A DNA stretch of 64,000 bases from Brevundimonas sp. LM2 (GTDB lineage: Bacteria > Pseudomonadota > Alphaproteobacteria > Caulobacterales > Caulobacteraceae): contig NZ_CP019508.1 of the NCBI RefSeq assembly GCF_002002865.1, forward strand, positions 2,274,501 through 2,338,500. Direction: 5' to 3'. Below the pieces are notes generated by a model, which made no database searches, was not told the origin of the DNA, and was given only the letters and a program-made list of their open reading frames with translations. Numbering within the stretch: the first letter of the stretch is position 1; every line of letters starts with the position of its first letter. A program made the translations under genes and the position numbers. Shown here in pieces: positions 12,712 to 20,479 of this stretch.

Positions 12712-13460
12712 GGGGCGTTGCGGCGGGCCGAGAGCAGGGGGCCGTCCGGGGTCGACAGCCACTCGGCCTGAAGGCCGAAGACCTCGGCCAGTACAGGGGC
12801 CGACAGGGCTTCGACGGGCGGCGCATCGGCCACGACCCGCCCCCCGGCCATGACGACCACCCGATCCGCGTAGCGCGCCGCCATAGACAGGTCGTGCAGG
12901 CTGACGACCACCGCCTGCCCCGCCGTCGCGCGGGCGCGCAGCCGGTCCATCAGCAGGAACTGCGCATCCGGATCCAGCCCGGCCACCGGCTCGTCCAGCA
13001 GCAGGGCCTTCGCCCCGGTCGCCAGCACCCGCGCGATCAGCACCCGGGCCCGCTCGCCCCCCGACATCTCCGCCACGCCGCGCTCGGCCAGATCGCCCGC
13101 CTGGACCTCGACCAGGGCCTCACGCGCCCGGGTCCGGGCCTCTGCGCCGGACAGGAACGGCAGCCCCAGGGCCGTGATCTCGACCGCCGGCATGTTCCAT
13201 GCGATGCGCCGGTCCTGCGGCAGATAGGCCATGGCCTCGGCCCGCGCGCGTGGGTCTAGCTCGGCCAGCGGACGTCCACCGATCGCCACGGTGCCCGCGC
13301 TCGGCGGCAACAGGCCGAGCATCGCCTTGAGCACGCTGGTCTTGCCCGCCCCGTTCGGGCCGACCAGGGCCACGAGTTCGCCCGGGGCCACCGACAGCGA
13401 AACGTCCTGCAACACCGGATGGCGGTCGAGGCGCGCGGAGACGTCCTTCAACCCGATCAC
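12705..13460 (-). CDS. ABC importer ATPase, BtuD/FecE/HmuV type
   Basis: 251 residues from a GTG at 13460 that overlaps the permease stop (GTGA). Motifs in order: Walker A GPNGAGKT (about residue 34), Q-loop YLPQDRR, signature MSGGERARV (about 130), Walker [13 protein letters not shown], and the switch His in VVVSLHDLS. The sequence belongs to the FecE/BtuD/HmuV group that energises uptake of vitamin B12, siderophores or haem. It is the last gene of a four-gene unit with a TetR regulator, a binding protein and a FecCD permease. The substrate cannot be read from the sequence. Confidence 0.9.
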   Translation of the reverse strand: MIGLKDVSARLDRHPVLQDVSLSVAPGELVALVGPNGAGKTSVLKAMLGLLPPSAGTVAIGGRPLAELDPRARAEAMAYLPQDRRIAWNMPAVEITALGLPFLSGAEARTRAREALVEVQAGDLAERGVAEMSGGERARVLIARVLATGAKALLLDEPVAGLDPDAQFLLMDRLRARATAGQAVVVSLHDLSMAARYADRVVVMAGGRVVADAPPVEALSAPVLAEVFGLQAEWLSTPDGPLLSARRNAPY

Positions 13461-14452
13461 GACCGCCACTCCCGCGCCGCGCGCCAGGCGATCAGGGCGA
13501 ACAGGGGCGCGCCGACGAGGGCGGTGAAGACGCCCAGCTTCAGCTCCTGATCGGTCGGGATGATCCGCGCCAACAGGTCGGCCACCACCAACATCAGTCC
13601 ACCGGCCAGGGCCGAGGGCAGCAGCAGTCGCGCCGGATCGCCCCGCACGGCTGCCCGGACCAGATGCGGCGCGGCCAGGCCGACGAAGCCGATGATCCCG
13701 GCCACGGCCACGGCGGCCCCGGCCGCCACGGCGGCGGCGATCAGGGCCAGGATCTTCATCCGCCCCATGGCCAGGCCCGAGGTCGCGGCGGCCTCCTCGC
13801 CCAGCGACAGCATGCGCAGGCCCCCCGAGGCCGCAAGGGCCAGCCCGCCCGCGACCAGCACCGGCGGCGCGACCCAGCCGACGTCGATCCAGCTGCGGTT
13901 CTGCACCGAGCCCAGCAGCCAGGCCATCACCTCGGCCTGGGCGATCGGCGAGGGCGACAGGTTGAAGATCAGGGCCGTCAGGGCCCCCGCCAGACTGGAC
14001 AGGGCCACGCCGAACAGGATCAGACCCTCGGGCGAGGTCAGACGGCTGGCCACGACCAGCAGCAGCAGGGCCGCCAGCCCCGCCCCGGCCAGGGCCGCGA
14101 CCTCGACCGCGCCGGGGACGGCCGCCAGGCCCAGGACGATCGCGGTCGCCGCCGCCAAGGCCGAAGTGGCCGACACGCCGAGCACGCCCGGGTCGGCCAG
14201 GGGATTGCGCAGCAGGCCCTGCAGCACGGCCCCGGCCAGTCCCAGCGCCGCCCCCACGATCACGGCGCAGACCGCGCGCGGGGCCCGAACCTGCCACAGC
14301 ACCAGCGCCTCGTCGGAGGTCCAGCGCGTCAGACCGGCCACATACTGCCCGGCGCTGAATGCGGTCTCGCCGAAGGTCACCGCCAGCGCCAGCGCCAGCG
14401 CAATGCCGATCGCCAGCCCTGCGATCAGCCGCGTGTCGCGGGCACCGCTCAC
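13457..14452 (-). CDS. ABC importer permease, FecCD/BtuC family
   Basis: 331 residues, highly hydrophobic with about nine or ten membrane helices, as expected for a type II importer permease. The pattern LWQVRAPRAVCAVIVGAALGLAGAVLQG near residues 55-85 and RNPLADPGVLGVS just after it are family hallmarks. GFVGLAAPHLVR near residue 245 is the coupling-helix region that contacts the ATPase. Start and stop overlap its neighbours by four bases on both sides (ATGA and GTGA). It acts as a homodimer in the inner membrane. Substrate could be a cobamide, siderophore or haem. Confidence 0.92.
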   Translation of the reverse strand: MSGARDTRLIAGLAIGIALALALAVTFGETAFSAGQYVAGLTRWTSDEALVLWQVRAPRAVCAVIVGAALGLAGAVLQGLLRNPLADPGVLGVSATSALAAATAIVLGLAAVPGAVEVAALAGAGLAALLLLVVASRLTSPEGLILFGVALSSLAGALTALIFNLSPSPIAQAEVMAWLLGSVQNRSWIDVGWVAPPVLVAGGLALAASGGLRMLSLGEEAAATSGLAMGRMKILALIAAAVAAGAAVAVAGIIGFVGLAAPHLVRAAVRGDPARLLLPSALAGGLMLVVADLLARIIPTDQELKLGVFTALVGAPLFALIAWRAAREWRS

Positions 14453-15249
14453 GACGCTCCCTGCCCCCGCGACAGCATCACCGCCGCATCCGCCGCGAAC
14501 CAGGCCGGGCAGGTCAGGACCGAGGCCGGCAGGGCCGCCGCGACCCGCCCCCGGGTGGCGGTCTGGATCACCGGATGACGCCCGACTCCGCGCCAGTCGG
14601 CCCGCACCTGATCGAAGAAGCCGAGCAGGAAGCGTCGCGGCGGCTCCAACGCGATCCGCTCCACGCTGACCGCCCCGAACCCGGTCAGCCCGGCCAGATT
14701 GGCGAAGCCGGCCGCGCGCAGGATGGAGTCGATCAGCGTGCCCTGGCCTGCGGTGAAGCCGCCGGAGGTCAGATACAGCGCCGTCCGGCCAGGCGCGGGG
14801 GGATGGGCGGCCTGCGCCAGTCGCGCATCCATCCGCGCCACGATCCGCGCCCCGGCCGCATCCCGGTCCAGGGCCGCCGCCACCGAGCGGATATTGGTCC
14901 GAATCTCGGCCATCTCCGTCGCGTCCGGAACATCGACGATCCGCGCGCCGCGTCGCGCCAGCGCCGCCAGCAGGCGCGGCTCGCCGCCCCAGGTGCGGAC
15001 CACCACGTCGGGGCGCACGCCGACGGCCGTCTCGAGCGTCGGGCGGACTTGCGGATAGGCGAGCGCCGCCCAGGCCAGGCGCGAGTCCGGATCGTCGGCG
15101 CGCGGCGACAGGAACAGGTCCGCATCCGGCGCGATCGCCAACACATACTGGTCAGCGCACTGATCCAGCGACAGGACCCGCAGGGGCCGGGCCTGGGCGG
15201 CCGTCGCGGCCAGCAGGCTCGCGGCCAGAACCAGCGCCCCGCCTCTCAT
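14449..15249 (-). CDS. Periplasmic substrate-binding protein, BtuF/FecB type
   Basis: 266 residues with a cleavable signal peptide (MRGGALVLAASLLAATAAQA) and no lipobox, so it should be a soluble periplasmic protein. The mature part opens with RPLRVLSLDQCADQYVLAI, which matches the start of class III binding proteins. A central helix (about residues 130-155) joins two lobes, as in BtuF. The gene overlaps the upstream TetR gene and the downstream permease by four bases each. The DQCADQY segment is common in binding proteins annotated as cobalamin or iron carriers in Caulobacterales; the actual ligand is unknown. Confidence 0.85.
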   Translation of the reverse strand: MRGGALVLAASLLAATAAQARPLRVLSLDQCADQYVLAIAPDADLFLSPRADDPDSRLAWAALAYPQVRPTLETAVGVRPDVVVRTWGGEPRLLAALARRGARIVDVPDATEMAEIRTNIRSVAAALDRDAAGARIVARMDARLAQAAHPPAPGRTALYLTSGGFTAGQGTLIDSILRAAGFANLAGLTGFGAVSVERIALEPPRRFLLGFFDQVRADWRGVGRHPVIQTATRGRVAAALPASVLTCPAWFAADAAVMLSRGQGAS

Positions 15250-15890
15250 GGTCGGAGCAGGCCGGCGATCAGGGTGTCGATCATCGACTTGGTCAGGGCC
15301 TCGCGGCCGACCCAGTCGAAATAGGGCTTGGTGATCATCAGCGAGACGACGCCGTGGATCCCGGCCCACAGGGTCTGGGCCGCCGTCTTCGCGTCGCCCC
15401 TGAGGTGGCCCTCGGCCGCGACGTCGGCCACCACCGATTCGAAGGCCCGGAACAGGTCGCCGCCCAGGCTCTGGGCCGCCGTCTGGGCCCCGTCCCGCGC
15501 CTCGATCGGGCGCGTCAGATACGTCAGTCGATAGGCGTTGGGGTTGTCGAAGCCGAAGGCGACATAGGCCTCCATCAGTCGGCGAAGCCGCTCCTGCGGA
15601 CACCCCGGCTCCGCCATGACCGACTCGTTCAGCGCCTGCAGCCGGGCGAAGGTGCAGCGACAGATCTCGTGGAGGATCTCGGACTTCTCCGAAAAGTGCA
15701 TGTAGAGCGCGGTCGAGGACAGGCCGACCTCGTCCGCGATCCGCCGGATCGTGGCCCCGTCGTAGCCGACCTCGACGAAGACTCGCTCGGCCGCCTCTAG
15801 GATCTCGGCGCGCCGGGCATGACCCTCGCCCTTGGGCTTGCGCCCGCCCCGGACCGGAGCGACGGCAGGGCTCGCTGGCTGTTCCGACAC
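15246..15890 (-). CDS. TetR family transcriptional regulator, first gene of the ABC importer unit
   Basis: 214 residues from a GTG at 15890, chosen because AAGGAG stands eight bases upstream; an ATG at 15941 is possible but lacks this. The DNA-binding part is RAEILEAAERVFVEVGYDGATIRRIADEVGLSSTALYMHF, split as helix 1 then the helix-turn-helix. The C-terminal ligand domain resembles the TetR_C_33/WHG type. It overlaps the binding-protein gene by four bases (ATGA), so regulator and transporter are co-translated. That suggests the regulator senses the imported compound or controls its own operon. It is divergent from the glycosyltransferase gene. Confidence 0.85.
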   Translation of the reverse strand: MSEQPASPAVAPVRGGRKPKGEGHARRAEILEAAERVFVEVGYDGATIRRIADEVGLSSTALYMHFSEKSEILHEICRCTFARLQALNESVMAEPGCPQERLRRLMEAYVAFGFDNPNAYRLTYLTRPIEARDGAQTAAQSLGGDLFRAFESVVADVAAEGHLRGDAKTAAQTLWAGIHGVVSLMITKPYFDWVGREALTKSMIDTLIAGLLRP

Positions 15891-15997
15891 GCAGACGACT
15901 CCTTCGCGGCGCGGCGCCGCCGGTTTGCATAGCGCCATCTCCGGACCACGCCAACGTCTTGCCCGCAGGCCACCGGCCACCTACGAATGACGATGAC

Positions 15998-17413
15998 GTG
16001 CGGTTGGGGGGCCGTGATCCGTTGATCCGACCATTCGACGAGTGGGCGAAGCGCCGCAGCCTGACCCGCGCGCAGGCCGCGGCGGCGATCGCCATGGTCG
16101 TCGCCGCGGCGGTAGGCCTCGGGTCTGCGCCGATCACGACCGGTGCGGTCCTGATCGGGACACTCCAATCGATCTTCGTCGCCGTCGCCACCTGGCGGAT
16201 CGTGATGATGGTGGCGCTCCCGGTGGATGCTGGCCCCCTCGCCGACATCGCCGCCCTTCCGCGCTATACCATCCTAGTCGCCCTCCTCGACGAGGCGGCG
16301 ATCGTCGACCAGATCGTCAGCCGCCTCGCCGCCATCGACTATCCGCCGGACCGGCTGGAGGCCTTTCTCCTGCTGGAGGCGCATGATCGCGAGACGATCG
16401 ACGCGGCCTGGCACGCCGACCGCCCGGACTGGCTCTCGATCGTCCTGGTGCCGCCCGGCGAGCCCCGCACCAAGCCCCGAGCCCTGAACGTCGGCCTGGC
16501 CCGCGCGACGGGAGACCTGATCACCGTCTACGACGCCGAGGACGATCCGCATCCGCTGCAGCTTCGCGAAGCGGCCGCGCGCTTCGCCGCCGATCGCGCC
16601 TCGACCCTGGCGACCCTGCAGGCCCCGTTGCGCATCCGGCTTTCGGATCGGACGCGGACCCCCTTCCTGGACCGGCAGTTCGCGCTCGAATACGCCGGTC
16701 TGTTTGAAGTCACCCTGCCCGCCATGGCGCGGCTGGGGCTCCCCTTTCCGCTGGGCGGCACCAGCAACCACTTCCGGACCGAGCGCCTGCGGACCGTCGG
16801 CGGCTGGGACGCCCACAACGTCACCGAGGACGCCGATCTCGGCTTCCGCCTGTGGCGCGCCGGGGGGACCCTGGGGGTGCTGACCTGCCCGACGCACGAG
16901 CCGCCGCCGGGCGGTCTGGAGGCCTGGCTGCCGCAGCGGACGCGCTGGTTGAAGGGCTATATGCAGACCTGCGGCGTCCACACCCGCGCGCTCCGGTGCC
17001 TGGGATGGCGGGGTCTGATCGCCCTGATGATGACGGTCGCCGCCCCGGTCATCGCGGCCGCCCTTCATGCGGTGTCCCTGGCCTGGCTGGCCGCTTTGGT
17101 GCTGATCGCCGGGGCGGCCGGGCTGGCGCCCCGCGCGCCCGTGGCAGCCCTGGGCGTGCTCGGCCTCGGCATCGCGGCCGCATGGGTCAATGCCTGGGTC
17201 GGGGCCCGGCGGGCCGGCCTGGACTACCGGCTGACCGATGCGCTCCAGTCGCCCCTCTACTGGTCGATGCTGACCCTGGCCTTCGGCCACGCCCTGGTCC
17301 GCCTGATCCACGAACCCTTCACCTGGAACAAGACCCGCCACGCGCCGGACGCCGTCGATCTCGCGGCGCGCCCACGGCTTGTCGTCCCTATGGCTGGACG
17401 CCGAGCCGCCTGA
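15998..17413 (+). CDS. Membrane glycosyltransferase, GT2 family
   Basis: 471 residues from a GTG at 15998; a TTG at 15959 is an alternative and neither has a strong ribosome-binding site. Two hydrophobic helices near the N-terminus precede the GT-A domain. DAEDDP (about residue 178) is the DxD-type sugar-nucleotide site, GGTSNHF and EDADLG follow, and QRTRWLKG (about 313) matches the Q-x-x-R-W motif of processive beta-glycosyltransferases. Three or four helices end the protein. It probably makes a polysaccharide at the inner membrane. No other polysaccharide gene is adjacent, so the product is unknown. Confidence 0.85.
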   Translation: MRLGGRDPLIRPFDEWAKRRSLTRAQAAAAIAMVVAAAVGLGSAPITTGAVLIGTLQSIFVAVATWRIVMMVALPVDAGPLADIAALPRYTILVALLDEAAIVDQIVSRLAAIDYPPDRLEAFLLLEAHDRETIDAAWHADRPDWLSIVLVPPGEPRTKPRALNVGLARATGDLITVYDAEDDPHPLQLREAAARFAADRASTLATLQAPLRIRLSDRTRTPFLDRQFALEYAGLFEVTLPAMARLGLPFPLGGTSNHFRTERLRTVGGWDAHNVTEDADLGFRLWRAGGTLGVLTCPTHEPPPGGLEAWLPQRTRWLKGYMQTCGVHTRALRCLGWRGLIALMMTVAAPVIAAALHAVSLAWLAALVLIAGAAGLAPRAPVAALGVLGLGIAAAWVNAWVGARRAGLDYRLTDALQSPLYWSMLTLAFGHALVRLIHEPFTWNKTRHAPDAVDLAARPRLVVPMAGRRAA

Positions 17414-17431
17414 CGGCATAAGGCCTGTCGC

Positions 17432-18337
17432 ATGCCCGCCGTCCTCGCTTCCGAACCCCAGACCCTGCTCACCCGCGGCTGGTCCGACTACGCTCTGCTG
17501 GACTCCGGCGCGGGCAAGAAGCTGGAACGGTACGGCCCTCACACCGTCGTCCGGCCGGAGCCCCAGTGCTTCTGGCAGCCGCGCGAGGCCGCGGCCTTCG
17601 ACCGGCCCGACGCCGTCTTCGACCCGCAGGCGCAAGACGAGGACGACGACGGCCGCTGGCGGTTCGCGGGGCCGGCCATCGACACCTTTCCCCTGGCCTG
17701 GCGCGACGTTCGGTTCACGGGCCGGTTCACCCCCTTCCGCCACCTGGCCTTCTTCCCGGAGCAGGCCGCCAACTGGGAGTGGCTGGATGCCCGCGTGCGG
17801 GCCCGGGCCTCCAACCCGCCCAAGATCCTGAACCTGTTCGGCTATACCGGCGTGGCCAGCCTGGCCTGCGCGGCGGCGGGGGCCGAGGTCACCCATGTCG
17901 ACGCCTCCAAGAAGTCCGTCGCCTGGGCCCGCGAGAACGCCGAGCTCTCCGGCCTGTCCGACCACCCGATCCGCTGGATCGTCGAGGACGCCCGCAAATG
18001 GGTGGCGCGCGAGGTCCGACGCGGCTCGCGCTACGACGGCATCATCCTGGACCCGCCCAAATACGGTCGCGGCCCGACGGGCGAGGTCTGGCGGCTGTTC
18101 GAGGACATGCCCGCCTTGCTGAAAGACTGCGCCAGCCTGTTGTCCGACGACGCGGACTTCCTGCTGCTCAACGCCTATGCCGCCCGGGTGTCGGGCCTGT
18201 CCCTGGCCCATCTGATGCTCGAGGCGACGGCGAACCGGTCCGGTCGGGTCGACTGGGGCGAACTGGCTCTGTCGGAGGACGGCCCGGACGCGCGCGCCAT
18301 CGGCCTGTCCTTCTTTGCCCGGTGGAGCGCGTCATGA
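17432..18337 (+). CDS. Class I SAM-dependent methyltransferase, RlmI/RlmK-like
   Basis: 301 residues. The Rossmann motif I is NLFGYTGVASLACAAAGAEV (about residue 133). DASKKSVAWARENAELSGL is the adenosyl-binding acidic loop. YDGIILDPPKYGRG (about 205) holds the DPPK motif of rRNA cytosine-5 methyltransferases. No N-terminal PUA domain is obvious, so it is shorter than RlmI. It overlaps the next gene by four bases, and that gene encodes a SpoU methyltransferase. Together they form a small RNA-modification pair. The precise target base is not predictable. Confidence 0.85.
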   Translation: MPAVLASEPQTLLTRGWSDYALLDSGAGKKLERYGPHTVVRPEPQCFWQPREAAAFDRPDAVFDPQAQDEDDDGRWRFAGPAIDTFPLAWRDVRFTGRFTPFRHLAFFPEQAANWEWLDARVRARASNPPKILNLFGYTGVASLACAAAGAEVTHVDASKKSVAWARENAELSGLSDHPIRWIVEDARKWVAREVRRGSRYDGIILDPPKYGRGPTGEVWRLFEDMPALLKDCASLLSDDADFLLLNAYAARVSGLSLAHLMLEATANRSGRVDWGELALSEDGPDARAIGLSFFARWSAS

Positions 18338-19134
18338 GCGACGAGCGCCTCGTCACCTCCCTGACCAACGACACGGTCAAGGCCGTCCGCGCCCTGCACA
18401 TGCGCAAGGAACGCGAGGCCACGGGTCAGTTCCTGGCCGAGGGGCTGAAATTCATCGGCGAGGCCCTGGACCAGGGCCGGGCCCCGCGCCTGCTGATGGT
18501 CGGGATCGAGGCGCGGCCTCATCCGCTGCTGGACCGCGCCCGCGCGGCGACGCTGGAGGCCGGCGGCGAGATCGTCACCGTCACCCATCCCATTCTTGAG
18601 AAGATCAGCCGCCGCGAGAATCCGCAGACGGTGCTGGGCGTGTTCGATCAGGCCTATTCACGCCTGGACCAGATCGACCCGGCCTCGGCCCCCTGCTGGA
18701 TCGCCCTGGAACAGGTGCGCGATCCCGGCAACCTCGGCACCATCATCCGCACCGCCGATGCGGCCGGCTGCGGGGGGGTCATCCTGATCGGCGACTGCGT
18801 CGATCCCTTCTCGGTCGAGGCCGTCCGCGCGACCATGGGCAGTGTCTTCGCCGTCGCCCTGGTCCGCTGCACGGCCGAGGCCTTCCTGGCCTGGCGCGCG
18901 ACCTGGCCCGGCCGCGTCGTCGGCACCCGGCTGGACGCCACCGCCGGCTATCGCGACGCCCCCTACACCGCTCCGACCCTGATCCTGATGGGCAATGAAC
19001 AGGCCGGCCTCACCGACGCCCTGGCCGCCGCCTGCGACGTCACTGTGAAGATCCCGATGCGCGGCCGGGCCGACAGCCTGAACCTGGCCATCGCCACCGG
19101 GATCATGGCCTATGCCGTGACCGACGGGCTGTAG
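18334..19134 (+). CDS. SpoU/TrmH family RNA 2'-O-methyltransferase
   Basis: 266 residues. The three knot motifs of SPOUT enzymes are visible: EQVRDPGNLGTIIRTADAAG (about residue 125), LILMGNEQAGLT (about 220) and IPMRGRADSLNLAIATGI (about 242). The N-terminal part (FLAEGLKFIGEALDQG) matches the substrate-binding domain of RlmB/TsnR-like proteins. It probably methylates a ribose in 23S rRNA or tRNA. The ATG overlaps the stop of the preceding methyltransferase gene. Its stop is one base from the stop of the convergent MFS gene. Confidence 0.9.
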   Translation: MSDERLVTSLTNDTVKAVRALHMRKEREATGQFLAEGLKFIGEALDQGRAPRLLMVGIEARPHPLLDRARAATLEAGGEIVTVTHPILEKISRRENPQTVLGVFDQAYSRLDQIDPASAPCWIALEQVRDPGNLGTIIRTADAAGCGGVILIGDCVDPFSVEAVRATMGSVFAVALVRCTAEAFLAWRATWPGRVVGTRLDATAGYRDAPYTAPTLILMGNEQAGLTDALAAACDVTVKIPMRGRADSLNLAIATGIMAYAVTDGL

Positions 19135-19135
19135 C

Positions 19136-20425
19136 TCAGGCGGACTCTTCCTCGTTCCTCAGCCGGGTCATGGCCCACAGGGCGAGCGTGGTCAGCACGG
19201 CCGCCCCCGTCAGATACAGGCCCACGGCGCCCAGGCCGTGGGTCCGCGCCAGGGTCGTGGCGATATAGGGGGCCAGGGAGGCGCCCAGGATGCCGGACAG
19301 GTTGAAGGCCATCGACGCCCCCGTATAGCGCACCGCCGTCGGAAAGGGCCGCGCCATGGCGGCGCTGAGCGGGCCGTAGGTGCAGCCCATCAGGGCGAAA
19401 CCGATGGCGAAGAAGAACAGCAGCCCGTTCAGGCCCAGACCGAACAGTGGCCCGATGGCGAAGCCGAACAGGCCGATGCCGATCGAGGCCAGCATCAGCA
19501 CCTTCAGCTGCCCGAACTGGTCGGCGGCCAGGGCCGCGATCGGGATGAAGGCCCCGAAGAACAGCACCCCGATCAGCTGGATCGGCAGGATGTCGGCCCG
19601 CGACAGCCCCATCTCGCTGGTCGCCCAGGCCAGGGCCCAGACCGTCAGCAGGTAGAAGATCACGAAGGTCGTCGTCCCGCCCAGGGCCCCCAGGGCCAGG
19701 GCGCCCTTGTAGCGGGCGAACAGGGTCAGGATCGGGGCCCGCACGCGCTCGGCCCGGGCGATGACCCTGGCGAACTCTGGCGTCTCGTGGATCTTCAGCC
19801 GCACCCACAGGCCGACGAACACCAGCACCGCGCTGGCCACGAACGGGATCCGCCAGCCCCAGGCCAGGAAGTCAGCCTCCGCCATCAGGGCGGTCAGCAG
19901 GATGAAGGAGCCGGTCGACAGCAGGAAGCCGATCGGGGCCCCCAGCTGCGGGAACATGCCGAACCAGGCCTTGCGGCCCTGGGGCGCGTTCTCGGTGGCC
20001 AGCAGCACGGCCCCGCCCCACTCGCCGCCCAGCCCCAGACCCTGGCCGAATCGGCACAGGGCCAGCAGCAGGGGGGCCAGGACCCCGACCTGGGCATAGG
20101 TCGGCAACAGGCCGATGGCGACCGTCGAGACGCCCATGGTCATCAGGGCCACGACCAGGGTCGCTTTGCGCCCGACCCGGTCCCCGAAATGGCCGAAGAC
20201 CACGGCCCCGACCGGCCGGGCGAAGAAGGCGATGGCGAAGGTGGCGAACGAGCTCAGCATCGCCGTGGTCGCGTCGCCGCCCGGGAAGAACAGCGTCGGG
20301 AACACCAGCACCGCCGCCGTCGCATAGATGTAGAAGTCGAAGAACTCGATCGTCGTGCCGATCAGACTGGCGAACAGCACCCGGCTGTGGGACGTCCTGG
20401 ACGGTTCGATCGCGCTGTCGGTCAT
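19136..20425 (-). CDS. MFS transporter of the metabolite:H+ symporter (MHS) type
   Basis: 429 residues with about twelve membrane helices. The N-terminal LIGTTIEFFDFYIYATAA and FGHFGDRVGRKATLV segments are diagnostic for the MHS family (ProP, KgtP, ShiA relatives). FGQGLGLGGEWGGAVLLATENAP is the conserved helix 4-5 region. These carriers import osmolytes or organic acids with protons. The substrate cannot be chosen here; neighbours give no pathway hint. An ATG at 20425 is the natural start, and the divergent gap to hrpB's stop is only 55 bases on the same strand. Confidence 0.9.
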   Translation of the reverse strand: MTDSAIEPSRTSHSRVLFASLIGTTIEFFDFYIYATAAVLVFPTLFFPGGDATTAMLSSFATFAIAFFARPVGAVVFGHFGDRVGRKATLVVALMTMGVSTVAIGLLPTYAQVGVLAPLLLALCRFGQGLGLGGEWGGAVLLATENAPQGRKAWFGMFPQLGAPIGFLLSTGSFILLTALMAEADFLAWGWRIPFVASAVLVFVGLWVRLKIHETPEFARVIARAERVRAPILTLFARYKGALALGALGGTTTFVIFYLLTVWALAWATSEMGLSRADILPIQLIGVLFFGAFIPIAALAADQFGQLKVLMLASIGIGLFGFAIGPLFGLGLNGLLFFFAIGFALMGCTYGPLSAAMARPFPTAVRYTGASMAFNLSGILGASLAPYIATTLARTHGLGAVGLYLTGAAVLTTLALWAMTRLRNEEESA

Positions 20426-20479
20426 GGGGCCAAGGGATGCGGGGCCGGGACGGTGCCGTCAAGCCGCCAACGGTGACGC

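Noticed and set aside
9670..12762. A 1030-residue frame containing dapA
   Set aside because: Only the part up to 10554 is a real gene; the rest is antisense to the transglycosylase gene.
15891..15997. Cobalamin riboswitch before the importer unit
   Set aside because: The region is short, no B12-box or riboswitch core is visible, and the first gene is a TetR regulator.
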